Under the pieces are notes generated by a model. The model was not told where the DNA came from, made no database searches, and worked only from the letters and a program-made list of their open reading frames with translations. A stretch of 64,000 nt of DNA from Gyrodactylus bullatarudis. Its lineage: Eukaryota > Platyhelminthes > Monogenea > Gyrodactylidea > Gyrodactylidae. Positions 39,370 to 51,070 of this stretch are shown here, one piece after another. Location: NCBI GenBank assembly GCA_012064415.1, contig SSNU01000327.1, positions 399,984-463,983 on the forward strand, in the 5' to 3' direction. How positions within the stretch are numbered: the first letter of the stretch is position 1; every line of letters begins with the position of its first letter. The position numbers and the translations under genes were made by a program.

Positions 39370-39440
39370 ACTGACACCTGGTTATCCTCTACTGAAGAGT
39401 CCTAATAAGGACGAAACGCATTTACGTCTAGGTGTGAGAA
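39370..39440 (+). ncRNA. Hammerhead ribozyme, type I, canonical core
   Basis: All invariant parts are present in order. CUGAAGA (39392-39398) fits CUGANGA. Stem II is GUCC/GGAC with a UAAUAA loop (39399-39412). GAAA follows (39413-39416), with its last A opening stem III: A-C-G pairs with C-G-U around the loop CAUUUA, ending in the cleavage trinucleotide GUC at 39426-39428. Stem I can form from CUA/UAG next to the core plus CAC/GUG further out (39375-39379 and 39430-39434), with an internal bulge as in other type I hammerheads. Cleavage is predicted after 39428. Metazoan hammerheads of this type occur in retroelements such as Penelope-like elements, retrozymes and tRNA-derived SINEs. Confidence 0.75.
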
Positions 39441-39699
39441 GACAATCTCCATAAAGTTAGATTCATATGGACCTATGATTACACTTAGCTAGTAGGTTAA
39501 TTATTTGACACTCTTATGGAATAGACAATCTAAGAAGACAATTTCCATCAAATTAGATTTCATATGGAATTACTTATACTTTTATTGTGAACACCAAATT
39601 TGGTATCGCACCTTTTGCTAATTTTGATTAAAACTTTTAAGTAGGGCAGAAAAGATAAGCAGCTGGGTACTGTCACGATCAAAACTGGAGGAAAATAAG

Positions 39700-40110
39700 C
39701 AGACAAAAACTTTTCTGATAAAACTATCAATTCTAAGCATTATTTTGTATTGAAGCATGTGTCGAAAATGATTCTCCATTATGTCATTCAGTTTTAAAAA
39801 TCCAGAATTTTTCAAATCGCCACTCAATTTTCAATGAATTTTTACTACGCAGCTCCTTAAAATCCGGAATATCTTGGTCGTTTAATGAGTGTCTTGAGTT
39901 TCATATTCAAAAATAGTAATCTTATCATCAAGAGGGCCTTCATGCTTTATCATGTCCGTTGGATATTCCGGTAAAAATGGGCAATAACATAATGTAGGAT
40001 GAATTTCACACTTTAAAAATATGCAAAACATGATCTGAGTACTAAATTCTATCAGAAAACTAAGTACTCTCGTGAATTGCTTGGAGAAAAAATAAATTTC
40101 ACCCTAACCT
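39700..40110 (-). mobile_element. Inverted, truncated copy of the GGGTGAAATTT MITE
   Basis: The reverse complement matches the element at 4851-5290 over most of its length, including GATATTCCGGATTTTA, GAGAATCATTTTCGACACAT and AATAATGCTTAGAATTGATAG. The end near 40090-40100 retains AAATTTCACCC, while the other end has lost the terminal repeat. Non-coding. Confidence 0.6.
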
Positions 40111-40154
40111 AATGAACACTGTAGACATGTATGAAATGCTACTCAATTGTTAGT

Positions 40155-40385
40155 AAGTTACGTATAAGTTTCAAAGGGTCTGTTATTCACTGAAAAATTG
40201 AGCATTTTGAGAATTGAGAGAAAAATTTGTTAAGAATATCCAGGATTAAAATTAACAACAAAAAATCCTCGAGACTAATCTTGATTTCTCAGAAAATCTT
40301 TCTGTTAATTCTCAAAGCTAATTACGCTTCTTCCCTCTTTTAATTATGCCGAGAGACAATGGGTGTCTAGTTCTCGGATTAAATT
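40155..40385 (+). repeat. Dispersed repeat, copy 2
   Basis: Same orientation as 20413-20665 and similar over its length, with small deletions. Shared blocks include GGTCTGTTATT, TTGAGAGAAAAATTTGT, TAAGAATATCCAGGA, GACTAATCTTGATTTCTC and CGAGAGACA. Unknown class. Confidence 0.6.
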
Positions 40386-41416
40386 TTATCTAGTTTTTAG
40401 AGATTTTCAAATTGGTGTATGAGTTTTCATGTCATCGATAATAAAAAGACCAACACGATTCAAAGTAAACTTAGAGAGAAATAAGAGGGGGGCAACTGTT
40501 CTCTAATTTAACCAGCTGTTCGGTATAGATTGACTACCTGAATATGCTGTCATCTAGCTTGTATTGGTCTATCTGAAGAAAAAGAAGAGAACAGATTAGT
40601 ATTTCTTTAAAAAAATCAGAATTATTACTAATAATTATTAATAAACTTAATTATTGAGTATCAGTATTTATCAATTTTTATTGAAATTCAGGAATTTCCC
40701 AACCCTAATTACTAGAGCAATAACTCAGAAGGAGATTTAAGATTAAGATTGGAATAAAAATCATTTAGAAAAAAATAGTTTAAACTCACGCGATACATCT
40801 CGAATAAATTTCGTGTTCTTCTTAGTAGATGATAACTTGGGCTCAATTGAGATCCAGTGAGGATGTTGGGATCAAAATTTTTGAACTATTATCCGCAGAG
40901 AAGCTCAGTAAGTTATAAAACTCCTAGGCTAATAGAATCAAAAGATCCAAGGTAATTTAAAAATGGGTGAGTACAAATGATTTTGGCGGTAGTTTTGGAA
41001 AAAAAGAGATCAATTAAACTCAGAGATTTTTGGAAACATTTACCCAAACTTGAAGAGAGATTCTATTTTTTTAGAAAATTTCCGATCATGTTTGTTTAAA
41101 AGATTATAAGCTATATCTTCCTGATTCTGAAACAAATTCATAAAAAATATCTGAACAAAGAAACTCATAAGTAGTAATCAAGTATTTTAAATACAATTAA
41201 TTATATTCTAAAAATGAGTACTGAATTTATATAAATTTTATCATCACTGAAACATACGCTTGAACATAAAAGAAAAAAATTTATTACATTTATGAATAAA
41301 AAATATTCTGAATCTAAAGGATTTGGACAGAATTTTGTGAAAAATTGAACAAAGAATTATTATGTATTAAATATTCACGTATACTTACATATACGTCCGA
41401 AATTCCGATAGAGTTA

Positions 41417-42622
41417 TTCATCATTGTCAGTATAAAAAAAGAATTTTTTTAATTAGAGAAATATATATTTCGCCAGGTCTTATCAATCTCTAATCCTGGT
41501 TCAATTAAATGATTATAAATATTAGTTCAATGAAATTTATGCTAATGAAATTGTAAAATTCTTGAAACACTTCCAATTGATGAAAAACCAAAAAACTTCT
41601 CTAATATTAGATGTAGAAAAGAAAAATTAAAAATCAATTGGGCCAAGGCAACTGTAAATCATGTAAATGGTTCTTTTGAATGCATAAGTTAGGATCTTCG
41701 TTCATGATTAGAAACTTCTCCCGGATTTTGAGGTCTATNNNNNNNNNNNNNNNNNNNNNNNNNNNNNNNNNNNNNNNNNNNNNNNNNNNNNNNNNNNNNN
41801 NNNNNNNNNNNNNNNNNNNNNNNNNNNNNNNNNNNNNNNNNNNNNNNNNNNNNNNNNNNNNNNNNNNNNNNNNNNNNNNNNNNNNNNNNNNNNNNNNNNN
41901 NNNNNNNNNNNNNNNNNNNNNNNNNNNNNNNNNNNNNNNNNNNNNNNNNNNNNNNNNNNNNNNNNNNNNNNNNNNNNNNNNNNNNNNNNNNNNNNNNNNN
42001 NNNNNNNNNNNNNNNNNNNNNNNNNNNNNNNNNNNNNNNNNNNNNNNNNNNNNNNNNNNNNNNNNNNNNNNNNNNNNNNNNNNNNNNNNNNNNNNNNNNN
42101 NNNNNNNNNNNNNNNNNNNNNNNNNNNNNNNNNNNNNNNNNNNNNNNNNNNNNNNNNNNNNNNNNNNNNNNNNNNNNNNNNNNNNNNNNNNNNNNNNNNN
42201 NNNNNNNNNNNNNNNNNNNNNNNNNNNNNNNNNNNNNNNNNNNNNNNNNNNNNNNNNNNNNNNNNNNNNNNNNNNNNNNNNNNNNNNNNNNNNNNNNNNN
42301 NNNNNNNNNNNNNNNNNNNNNNNNNNNNNNNNNNNNNNNNNNNNNNNNNNNNNNNNNNNNNNNNNNNNNCATTTACATGATTTACAGTTGCCTTGGCCCA
42401 ATTGATTTTTAATTTTTCTTTTCTACATCTAATATTAGAGAAGTTTTTTGGTTTTTCATCAATTGGAAGTGTTTCAAGAATTTTACAATTTCATTAGCAT
42501 AAATTTCATTGAACTAATATTTATAATCATTTAATTGAACCAGGATTAGAGATTGATAAGACCTGGCGAAATATATATTTCTCTAATTAAAAAAATTCTT
42601 TTTTTATACTGACAATGATGAA
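41417..42622. repeat. Perfect 253-bp inverted arms flanking an assembly gap
   Basis: Bases 41417-41669 and 42370-42622 appear identical when one is reverse complemented; both arms are exactly 253 bases by my reading. Between them are 69 known bases and then N from 41739 to 42369. Part of the arm, CGCCAGGTCTTATCAATCTC, recurs at about 50172-50191, so the arm contains a dispersed repeat. The structure is either a genuine young foldback element that the assembly could not cross, or an assembly artefact in which one read end was placed twice. Confidence 0.8.
41739..42369. other. Assembly gap (631 N)
   Basis: Continuous N. The open frames that run through it on both strands are artefacts of untranslated N and are not annotated. 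Confidence 0.99.
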
Positions 42623-42931
42623 CAAAGAATGTTCATTCATTGAATAATAATTTCTTAATTGAATTAGTATCGAACATTCCAATTGAACAAATTTTTGTGA
42701 GAAATGAATAATTTACAATATCAAAATATTTAAAACGTACTATAAAAGTTGAAAATAAATAATGACTAACAACTTATAAAAAAAGTTAAATAAGAATTTG
42801 TATATATTTAAATCGTTTTTATGAGTTAATACTCGACAAAGTTTGTTTAGGTCGTGCATAAAACAAGTACAAATTCGAAAGCAATATATTTAAATATTAA
42901 ATTATTTATTAAATAGTTGTGAAATGTTGCG

Positions 42932-44053
42932 ATGACCTCTAAAAAGAAACCAGTCCCTGATAATCTCGAATTAAGTTTTAACAAAAAGATCATTCCAACC
43001 ACTCCACCTTATTCTCCATTAAAACTATTTGGTCCGTCTCCAGATTTTATCAACTCCAAAAGAATTATTGGAAATGATTATAATCCGAATAACTACGAAA
43101 AAATAAAAGAATATGGATTCATCAATGGAAGTTTTGGTTATCACGAAAAAAACCTTTCATCCAGCATTGAAATTTTCAAAAAGGTTTATGACATTTCCCA
43201 GGATTCTTCACTTCGCTACAGTGTTCTTAAAGAATTTCAAGTTTTTTATGAATTTAATTCCAAATACATAATTGGCTTCTATATGATTACAAATAACGAG
43301 GATAACATTGTTATTCTCTACGAGTACATGAATCTTGGAAGTTGTGAAGATATCCTCTATAAACATGCCGGTCGTTTTCCTGAAAAAGCAATAATTTTCA
43401 TTTTAAAATCTACGATAAAGGGCTTGTTGTACCTTGGAGACGAGCACAATCTATTACATCGTAATTTAAAGCCTTCAAACATACTTTTATCCAATCGTGG
43501 AGAGATTCGTCTCACTGATATTTGGCCTGGAAATAGCCTAACTGAAATTGTCTGTTCGAAGGTACTGCCAACGAAAATCTATGATCCTCCTTCGAAAATT
43601 CTTGAAGACCGATATTCTTCGTCTTCTGAGATTTGGTCATTAGGCGTTGTTCTCATGGAGTTTTATACTGGCTGCTTTCCCTATCCTGTAACATGGAAAA
43701 TTGAGGATTTCTTAATTGCCTTCTCTCCATATCTCCAGGGCAACATTGAAGAACAAGAGAGAGCCTATTCCGACGGTAATCTGCTCCCACCTATGGAGTA
43801 TAAGAAAACGGACGATGATCTCAATCCAATAACACTCTTTTCTTTAATAGAAGGCATACTAAATGGTCCTGTCCCGCAGATACCTCGTGAGTGTATTACG
43901 TCTTATTTGAATCAAATAATTGAAGAATGTCTAAAAAAGGAGGACACTAATCGATTCGAAATTGAGGATTTAGATCGTCTAGTCAACAAATTATATCCTG
44001 ATGATTCAATGGACCTTGTTAAATTTTCAAGCTATCTGAAGAAACTTTTTTAA
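42932..44053 (+). CDS. Intronless MEK (MAP2K)-derived pseudokinase
   Basis: One uninterrupted frame of 373 residues with the layout of MEK1/2 kinases. Matches include LKEFQVFYEFNSKYIIGFY (MEK: LQVLHECNSPYIVGFYG), LLHRNLKPSNILLSNRGEI (MEK: IMHRDVKPSNILVNSRGEI) and SSSEIWSLGVVLMEFYTG. The ATP-anchoring Lys84 and Glu101 are kept, but the catalytic HRD Asp is Asn178, DFG is DIW (196-198), the Gly loop is degraded (GFINGSFGY), the two activation-loop Ser sites and the APE motif are gone. So phosphotransfer is very unlikely; a scaffold or decoy role in MAPK signalling is inference. Absence of introns, among compact multi-exon genes, suggests a retrocopy; the full open frame suggests it has been maintained. 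An AATAAA lies about 90 bases beyond the stop. Confidence 0.85.
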   Translation: MTSKKKPVPDNLELSFNKKIIPTTPPYSPLKLFGPSPDFINSKRIIGNDYNPNNYEKIKEYGFINGSFGYHEKNLSSSIEIFKKVYDISQDSSLRYSVLKEFQVFYEFNSKYIIGFYMITNNEDNIVILYEYMNLGSCEDILYKHAGRFPEKAIIFILKSTIKGLLYLGDEHNLLHRNLKPSNILLSNRGEIRLTDIWPGNSLTEIVCSKVLPTKIYDPPSKILEDRYSSSSEIWSLGVVLMEFYTGCFPYPVTWKIEDFLIAFSPYLQGNIEEQERAYSDGNLLPPMEYKKTDDDLNPITLFSLIEGILNGPVPQIPRECITSYLNQIIEECLKKEDTNRFEIEDLDRLVNKLYPDDSMDLVKFSSYLKKLF

Positions 44054-47000
44054 CAGTACAAGTGAAGATTTTCTGTTTAAATTGAATTATTGTGATATTT
44101 TTTAAAGATTTTTTGTATCTACTTTTAAGTAGTCACGCAATTAATAAATATTAATTTTATTCTTGGATATTTTTTTCTCTTAGATGATGATAGAGATATT
44201 TTTTAATCTTGACATGCTCTTGTAAAAACTGAAGATTATGCAATTATTATTTTTTTTAAGAAATAATGCAAAATGCATTCTAGAAATAAGAAGAACACTG
44301 GCTGAGTTCTTGACTATAACTTATATAATTATAGCCCATAAGTTTTAGTGATTAATTGAAAAATAAAACTCACTTCATTTCAAGTTGGCCAAATGTCTTT
44401 AAATGTAGTGAAAATTTTTTCTCTCGTATTTTAATATTTTTGAACGAAATTACTAACCTTTAAAAATTAATTTTAATAAATCATTCAGAATCAAATAATA
44501 ACAGTAGTAATATAATACTGTTTTACTACAAGATTTGGTTTATGAACACTATTCACCATTTTCAAATTTTATACCACTCTGTTCAGTTAATGAAGATGAA
44601 AATGTATTTATAAAATCAAATGGAACTCTATAAAATTCATCTTCCTAAATTAATTCTTTCTTATATTATTTTAATAATATAAAACATGTGGCTTTTTTGC
44701 CAGTATTTGACCTTCTTCTTGGGAGGAAAAACAACGATTTAATAATTATTAACTATCGATTGATTTTCTTGTAATGTCTATTCCAGAAATATTAGTAGTA
44801 AGATTATAACATCTCTGAATGAAATAATCTTTATTGATTAATTGAATGAATAAAGTAAAAAAACGTTTTATATGAAATAAAGTAAACTCGTATTCTGCAA
44901 GTTGTAATGAATGTGGTGAGTAAGGTGAAAAAATTTGCAATTATTTTTTAAATCACAATTTCTTGTTCAACCGAAAGATAGGGAATCCAAAATATTTTAC
45001 TCCAACAAATTTAATTTATATTCTTGTTTAATTTATTGATGGTGAAGCCAGACTATTGAAGACTCGTAAGATGAAATTTTCAAGTATTATTTTTTAGATA
45101 TTAATAAAATAGTTTAATGAAAAAAAATTATATTTTGACCTAAAACCTTGAATCATAAAAAGGTTTAGTAGGTTCTTACTAAACTTGTAAAATGAATAAA
45201 ATAGAGTTAATAATATTCTCTTTGAATTAACAAATAATTGTCTGATGAACATTCTATCTAAACGTTATGATTTATCATGTCTGTTATTTAAAAATTTACA
45301 TCTAGTCTCTTACAGAATAGATTATCTATTATTATTTTTCATAATTATAATATATAATTCTTCAAATGTGACATGTTTATATGCTTTAATATCTTGATTT
45401 ACATTTGTATGTTAACTATTTCTAAAATTATTATCGAATACATTTTTCTGGAAAACTTTTAAAACTGACTTTTCCCATCAAGTTAGGTAAGGAAAGGGGT
45501 TGATGATTTATTGATAAAAAAATTGTATCAACTACTAAATAGTAGCTATTCTTGAGTAACGGTGCTTGAGAATTATCATAACTGAAACGTCTGGAACTGG
45601 GACTGATTTCATTGTTGATTCACTTTTTCTCTATTATTGAATTAAGAGAAAAATTTAACAAACAATAATCAATTGTAACTTTAATTATATATTTTTCATT
45701 CATTCATTTCAAAATTACTACATTCTGCAAATTAAATTCTGATAGATAAGTTTAAATACATAAATAATCGTATTTGTATTTGTTGTATTTATACAGAGAA
45801 TATATTTCTTTGAATAGAAAATACTTTTGATAGTTTACTCACAATTCACTGTATTATTATTGTCAACAAAATACTCGGAAAATAATATACTGTACAGTTT
45901 TTTAATTTAGTATATTTGTCATACATAGGATTAATTATGTTTTGGGGGAGCATTTTCATAAATGCTATGAATCATTTATTTAGATAAAATCGATTTATTT
46001 CACAATCATTTGAACTTTGAAGCAAGTTTTGAGCAAAATTAATATCAAACTGATTTAATCTAATACAGCTAATCTATAATTATAGTTTTTTTAATCGTAA
46101 ATAATTTCTCAATGAATATTTTTTAAATGACAAATGAAATTCAGTGTTGCAATTTCATTGGCTATTCATTCACCAATGAGTCATTTAAATTACACAAAAT
46201 TATCGTTGCATTCTTGGGTTAAAATAAAGGGATCTTTCTCCTTTGGTATGCTAAAGTCAACTTAAAAATGTATTTATTATGTTTACTTTATTATGACCTT
46301 GAATAGAGAGAGAGAGAGAGATAGAGAATGTATGATAAAGAATTATTAATATATTTTTCAGTGTAATATTATAATTATCATTTATGTAGGCAGAATGGAG
46401 AAAAAGTCTATCCATCTCTAATAAATCTACATACAGAGAAAAAAAAATAAAACTATCTCAATACATATGTAGTATAGTGGAACATAGAGAAGAGGGAAAG
46501 AAAAAACTCTTTTTTTCCATTTAAAATTTATTAATTTTTTCTCAAGAATAAAAAATAATACTATATAATAATATTATTAAAAATTATACATATTGGAGTA
46601 GTAGTATATTTCATTCAAAATAATACTTTTATTTTATCAATGAATAAATATACACATAAATAAATTGAGAAAAAATAGAGGGAAGTAGTAGAAGAGAGTA
46701 GGAATAAGCACACCAACGCACATATACATATATTCACACACATACACACATACATACGTACATTGAATCCATTTACACTGTACAATGAATATAGTGGGTA
46801 GAAATATTATTATTATTTCAAAAATATATGCATTTATTTATTTTCGTGATAAAAAATAGAAGGAAAGAAAGATGAGAATAGATAAAAATTAATTTCTTTA
46901 TGATGAATAATTGTTTTTCTTTATTTTATTTTCAAAATTAAAATGAAGAATGAGAGAGAGAATTTTTTTCAATGAAATTAATCATGTTATTAATTTATTT

Positions 47001-50000
47001 TTCTTTTACTCTAACGATCAATGATTTAATACAGTAAGAAAGATTGAGATAGTTTTTCTACATCTTGCATTAATTATAATTGCTACATGTTACTTGCCGG
47101 GTAACAAATTGAATCTGAATTGTATGATGCCATAACTTTGATGAGAAAATCAAGAAAATACCTTACATCTACTAGCAAGTAGACCGGGGGGGATTACCAT
47201 AGACGAAAGACCATTTTTTATTAAACTTTTTAATTTTATCTAACTTTAAAGGGGAAAATAGATTCACCATACCTATCCTGACTGACTTGTATTTTGTTTA
47301 TTGCGTTAAATTGAAATAAAAAGAGAATTCCAGGATGGAAAAAAGTTGGAAATTCAACAATATTTCTGCTTTTTTCAGTTGTCGATAATAAGAATATATT
47401 GCTAAATGAATTCATCCTCAGAATCTCTACAGACAACAGCAATTTTACAAGAATAGTGGACAGATTAGATGATCTAAAGATGTCGAGTTATTCACGAACA
47501 ATTGACCAACGGATAAACGCGGTTTTTCAAAATTAGAAGTGTATAATTTTAGATTGTTCTAGGATTGTTTTGGTAGTTTCAAATCTCACCACTGTGATTA
47601 AAAGTTTAAATAAACACTAGAGTCCGGAATACAAACCCAGCGTGGAAGATTGATTAGATCAAATTTACTCCAAATAATAGTTGCTCGACTGTTGGTAAAT
47701 AATCCCCAAAAATCAATTGAATTTACTTTCTTCTTCTTCTGCTTGATTAAAAGTTTGAAGCTAATTTTTCGAAAATTGAATAAAGTTGAAAGACTTTCTC
47801 TTTATTTTTTGATAATTGTACTCATTAGAGCTCGTGTAAATGAATATGGGAATTTTCAAAATGCTAAAATCAAAGAGTAAAGGGATAGAATTTAGACCAA
47901 TTTCTCAGTGAAGAGAGAATAAATGTTTATTAAAAGTTTGTTTATTTAGGCTAGCCATATTTTTGATTAATTATAAATACATTTTATTCAATAACGTGAC
48001 ATGTACCAGGCAATCATATGGTGAGAAAGGACATCTACGTGCCTAAAAGAAATCATGAAATCCTATCATATGGTGAGCTGACAAGGGCTGGACTGTCGAA
48101 GTGAGATGCTCGCTTCTAGAATGATTAAAGAATAAAAAACTTAGAAAATGAAGCAGAAAGCTTATTACGAACTTGCTCTCCCGTGTGCTTGGCCGAGAGT
48201 CAATGCGAAAATTTAGGTTCATTGATATATATAGATTGAAATTTATCAAATTTAGGTTAAAAATATCGATTTGATTTTTGTTGCGCGAAATCAAATTCTC
48301 TCTTCAATTACTTTTCGACGGTGCTAGTGATTTGACTACAGCTCAGTTTACCATGCAATTAAACTAGAAAAATGGCCATAAATCTTTTTTTGAGGAAAAA
48401 ACACTCTGGGAGAAATTAAACTAATAAAATTTCTCATAAATGAAACTTTGTATATTTTTTGACAGTTTAAAAAAATGAAGAAAAAACGATGCCCAAGTGT
48501 GTAGAAGAGTTGTTGGTATGGGTTGGGCGGGTGTGGTGGCATTGATATGACGAAAGAGGAGAATTTCTTGCCATATTTATTATTTTCCAATTAATTTCAT
48601 ATCCGCGTAATAAAATTGAATTTTACTCTTCCCTGATTTCTCTCCCGTTTTCTTCTGCCACTACTCATGCTCAGTCTGCCATATTTTCTTGAGAGATTGA
48701 ACGACAAAAAAAGTAAGGCAAACTAAAAAATATAATTATAATAAATTTTTGTTTTGTTTCTATCAACTTCTCCCCCCCCCCTTTGTAATTTTCTTCTCTC
48801 TAATTTAAATTTCTTTTTTTTCAATTGGATTATACTCTCTGTGTGAATGGATGGGAGAAGGATACTAGTAGTATTAGAAAAAAATTGGTAAATTTAAAAA
48901 TGTATTAAAAATATGTACACTTATTTTATCTCCACTGACAATTTCTACTTGCTAGTAGATATTTAAAAAAATTAGTATAGTCACACACACAAACAATCAA
49001 AAAAAATTCATTGAATGAAACAAAAATAAAATAAAGAAATTATTATTTTTTATACAAATTTATTCATTCAAATGAATGAATAGAACAAGTTTACTACACA
49101 ACTGTACTATTCAAGGCAAAAATTATTATTTTATTTGTATGATACAAGTATACATACAGTACTTACTTTAATATCCATTGTGTATGCTATAAATATATGG
49201 TAGTATATTTGAATGTGTGGATAGAAATTGTATGTAAGAAAGATAGCTGCTACATAGAGAAATGAGAAATAATAATATTATTTATTTATTTTTATAATAT
49301 ATAAGAGAATTATTATAATAATTATTTTTTATTGAAATATCTATAAAGTATATAGCTAGCTAGTTAGTTTGTTAGAGAGAGAAAGAATATATTTTTAATA
49401 TAGAAAAATATATAAATATTGATTTTTTTGTGAAAATTTATTATTAATTCATTTGCTAAAGATAATAATGAAAATATTGTTATGTATATATATTTACATT
49501 TTCAAATAAAAATACTTCCTCCTTACTTTATTCATAACAGCGAATAAGAGAAAGAGAATTGAGATTTCATGCAGTAGGAATTTTGTGATAATGCATTTTT
49601 ACTTTTTGATCATTTATATGGACTCCTGGTTCAAGATTTTCTCTCGAATTTAACCAAATCTAGCTTAGGATAATACAATTTTTAGAATCATTTTAACCTC
49701 TTTCTCACACGATAATTTATTTTATTTCCAAAATCAGAATTTTTGAAGATTATTCAATGAATTTTTCTACTACGTTTGATAAAATTCATGTTTTTTAGCA
49801 TCCAAGACTTTTCGAATAAAATAAGGTGTCGAATTAATGTAACATACACCTTCTTGTCATCTTTTACCCTTCATGGGTATAAGAATATGAAGAATTCGAA
49901 TTTTTAAATTAGACTTTTTTAAATCGAAAAAATATGCCTTATCAATCTTGGATTAATTAATCCAAAGAGTGGGAACTTTTCTCGGGTCTGGTTACCAGAG

Positions 50001-51070
50001 ACTGGTATAGGTATTTCGGCTCCAAGATCTCTTTTGGAAATACATAATTACTGAAAGCTATTACTACATAAAGTGCATTAGAGAGTTTCGAATGAAAAAA
50101 AACGTTTTTGTGAATGAATTACTACTCTGATTTATAATTGAACTCAACTAAAGAGAAATATGTACGACGCATTTCGCCAGGTCTTATCAATCTCTGAATT
50201 TTTCAATAGATAAAATTGTAAATTTTCATCTAAAAACTCAAATTGATGTAAAACTAAAGAGGTTTAAATAAAAATAACTGCAAGACATGCCTTTGGGTTT
50301 TTTTACATTAATACAAAGATTGGGATCATCTTATATGAAAATGAACAAGTCTATGATGAAAGCAAAGATTCTCGATACTCTGCTAATTGATAAAAGTACA
50401 TTCCTTTTTATTGAGATTAATTTTGAACGAGTTGAAATCTGGTATTCCAGAGATCACAGAGTGGTTGGGAAGTAGTCTATAGAGTAGTAATAATTAAGTC
50501 TACTCAAAAGAAAAACTAAATATTTAAAAGATTTTGTATCCTTGACATTAGGTTTTTATTGGTTTTATTTAGCACATTAGTAAGGATAAAATATGTAATT
50601 GTGTATAGATATACGATGTGGTTTGTGCTTCATCTTCTCTAGGTAAGGGTGAGGGGCGACTTTCTTCTCTATTACAACAACTTCTTTCTTCTTTGGTCAT
50701 CATATCATGGCTCTTGGTGATTGATTGGGCATCTCCTGACTCAGGGGAGAATATGCAGAATTAATAGACTACACGATTTTACACTTTTTTTAATGTTGAT
50801 AGTTGTTAATATTTATATTATGTCATCATTCTTATGATCATGGTTTTGGTCAATTTGAATATAAAATACACGCCGTCTCACGTTGGAATGAAATAAATGA
50901 TTATTTTTTTATGTGTGGTTGGGGGGGGATCTCAGGATTCTTCCTGTTAATTTGACATAAATGTATTTGAATGAAGGTATTCGCATGGTTAAATCTGGGG
51001 AATTCGAGTTTTGGAAGAAAACACTAGCACTCATATTACAATACCGGGAGTAAAGGAGACAAACTTGAAA
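44054..51070. other. AT-rich intergenic region with microsatellites
   Basis: Seven kilobases with no supportable exon on either strand. It holds a GA microsatellite (46305-46327), a CA/TA-rich tract (46714-46764), a C run (48772-48781), a G run near 50922, and a single copy of a repeat segment (50165-50205) that also forms part of the inverted arms at 41.4 and 42.4 kb. Long tracts near 46.5-47.0 and 48.9-49.5 kb are almost only A and T. Confidence 0.5.
46305..46327. repeat. GA microsatellite
   Basis: Short run of alternating G and A (with one interrupting T) in otherwise AT-rich sequence. Confidence 0.8.

Larger units (their letters stand above)
38262..41416. other. Intergenic region with ribozyme motifs and repeats
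   Basis: The 5' flank of the homeobox gene lies at 38262-39000 and should carry its promoter, but I see no convincing TATA box. Then follow two hammerhead-type motifs (39240-39290 minus, 39370-39440 plus), an inverted copy of the 4851-5290 MITE (about 39700-40110), and the second copy of the dispersed repeat (40155-40385). Around 40500-40580 is a short segment related to 3640-3740. No exon seen. Confidence 0.5.

Noticed and set aside
41634..42405. Long ORFs on both strands across the N block
   Set aside because: They consist almost wholly of N translated as X; the real sequence at either end is repeat arm.
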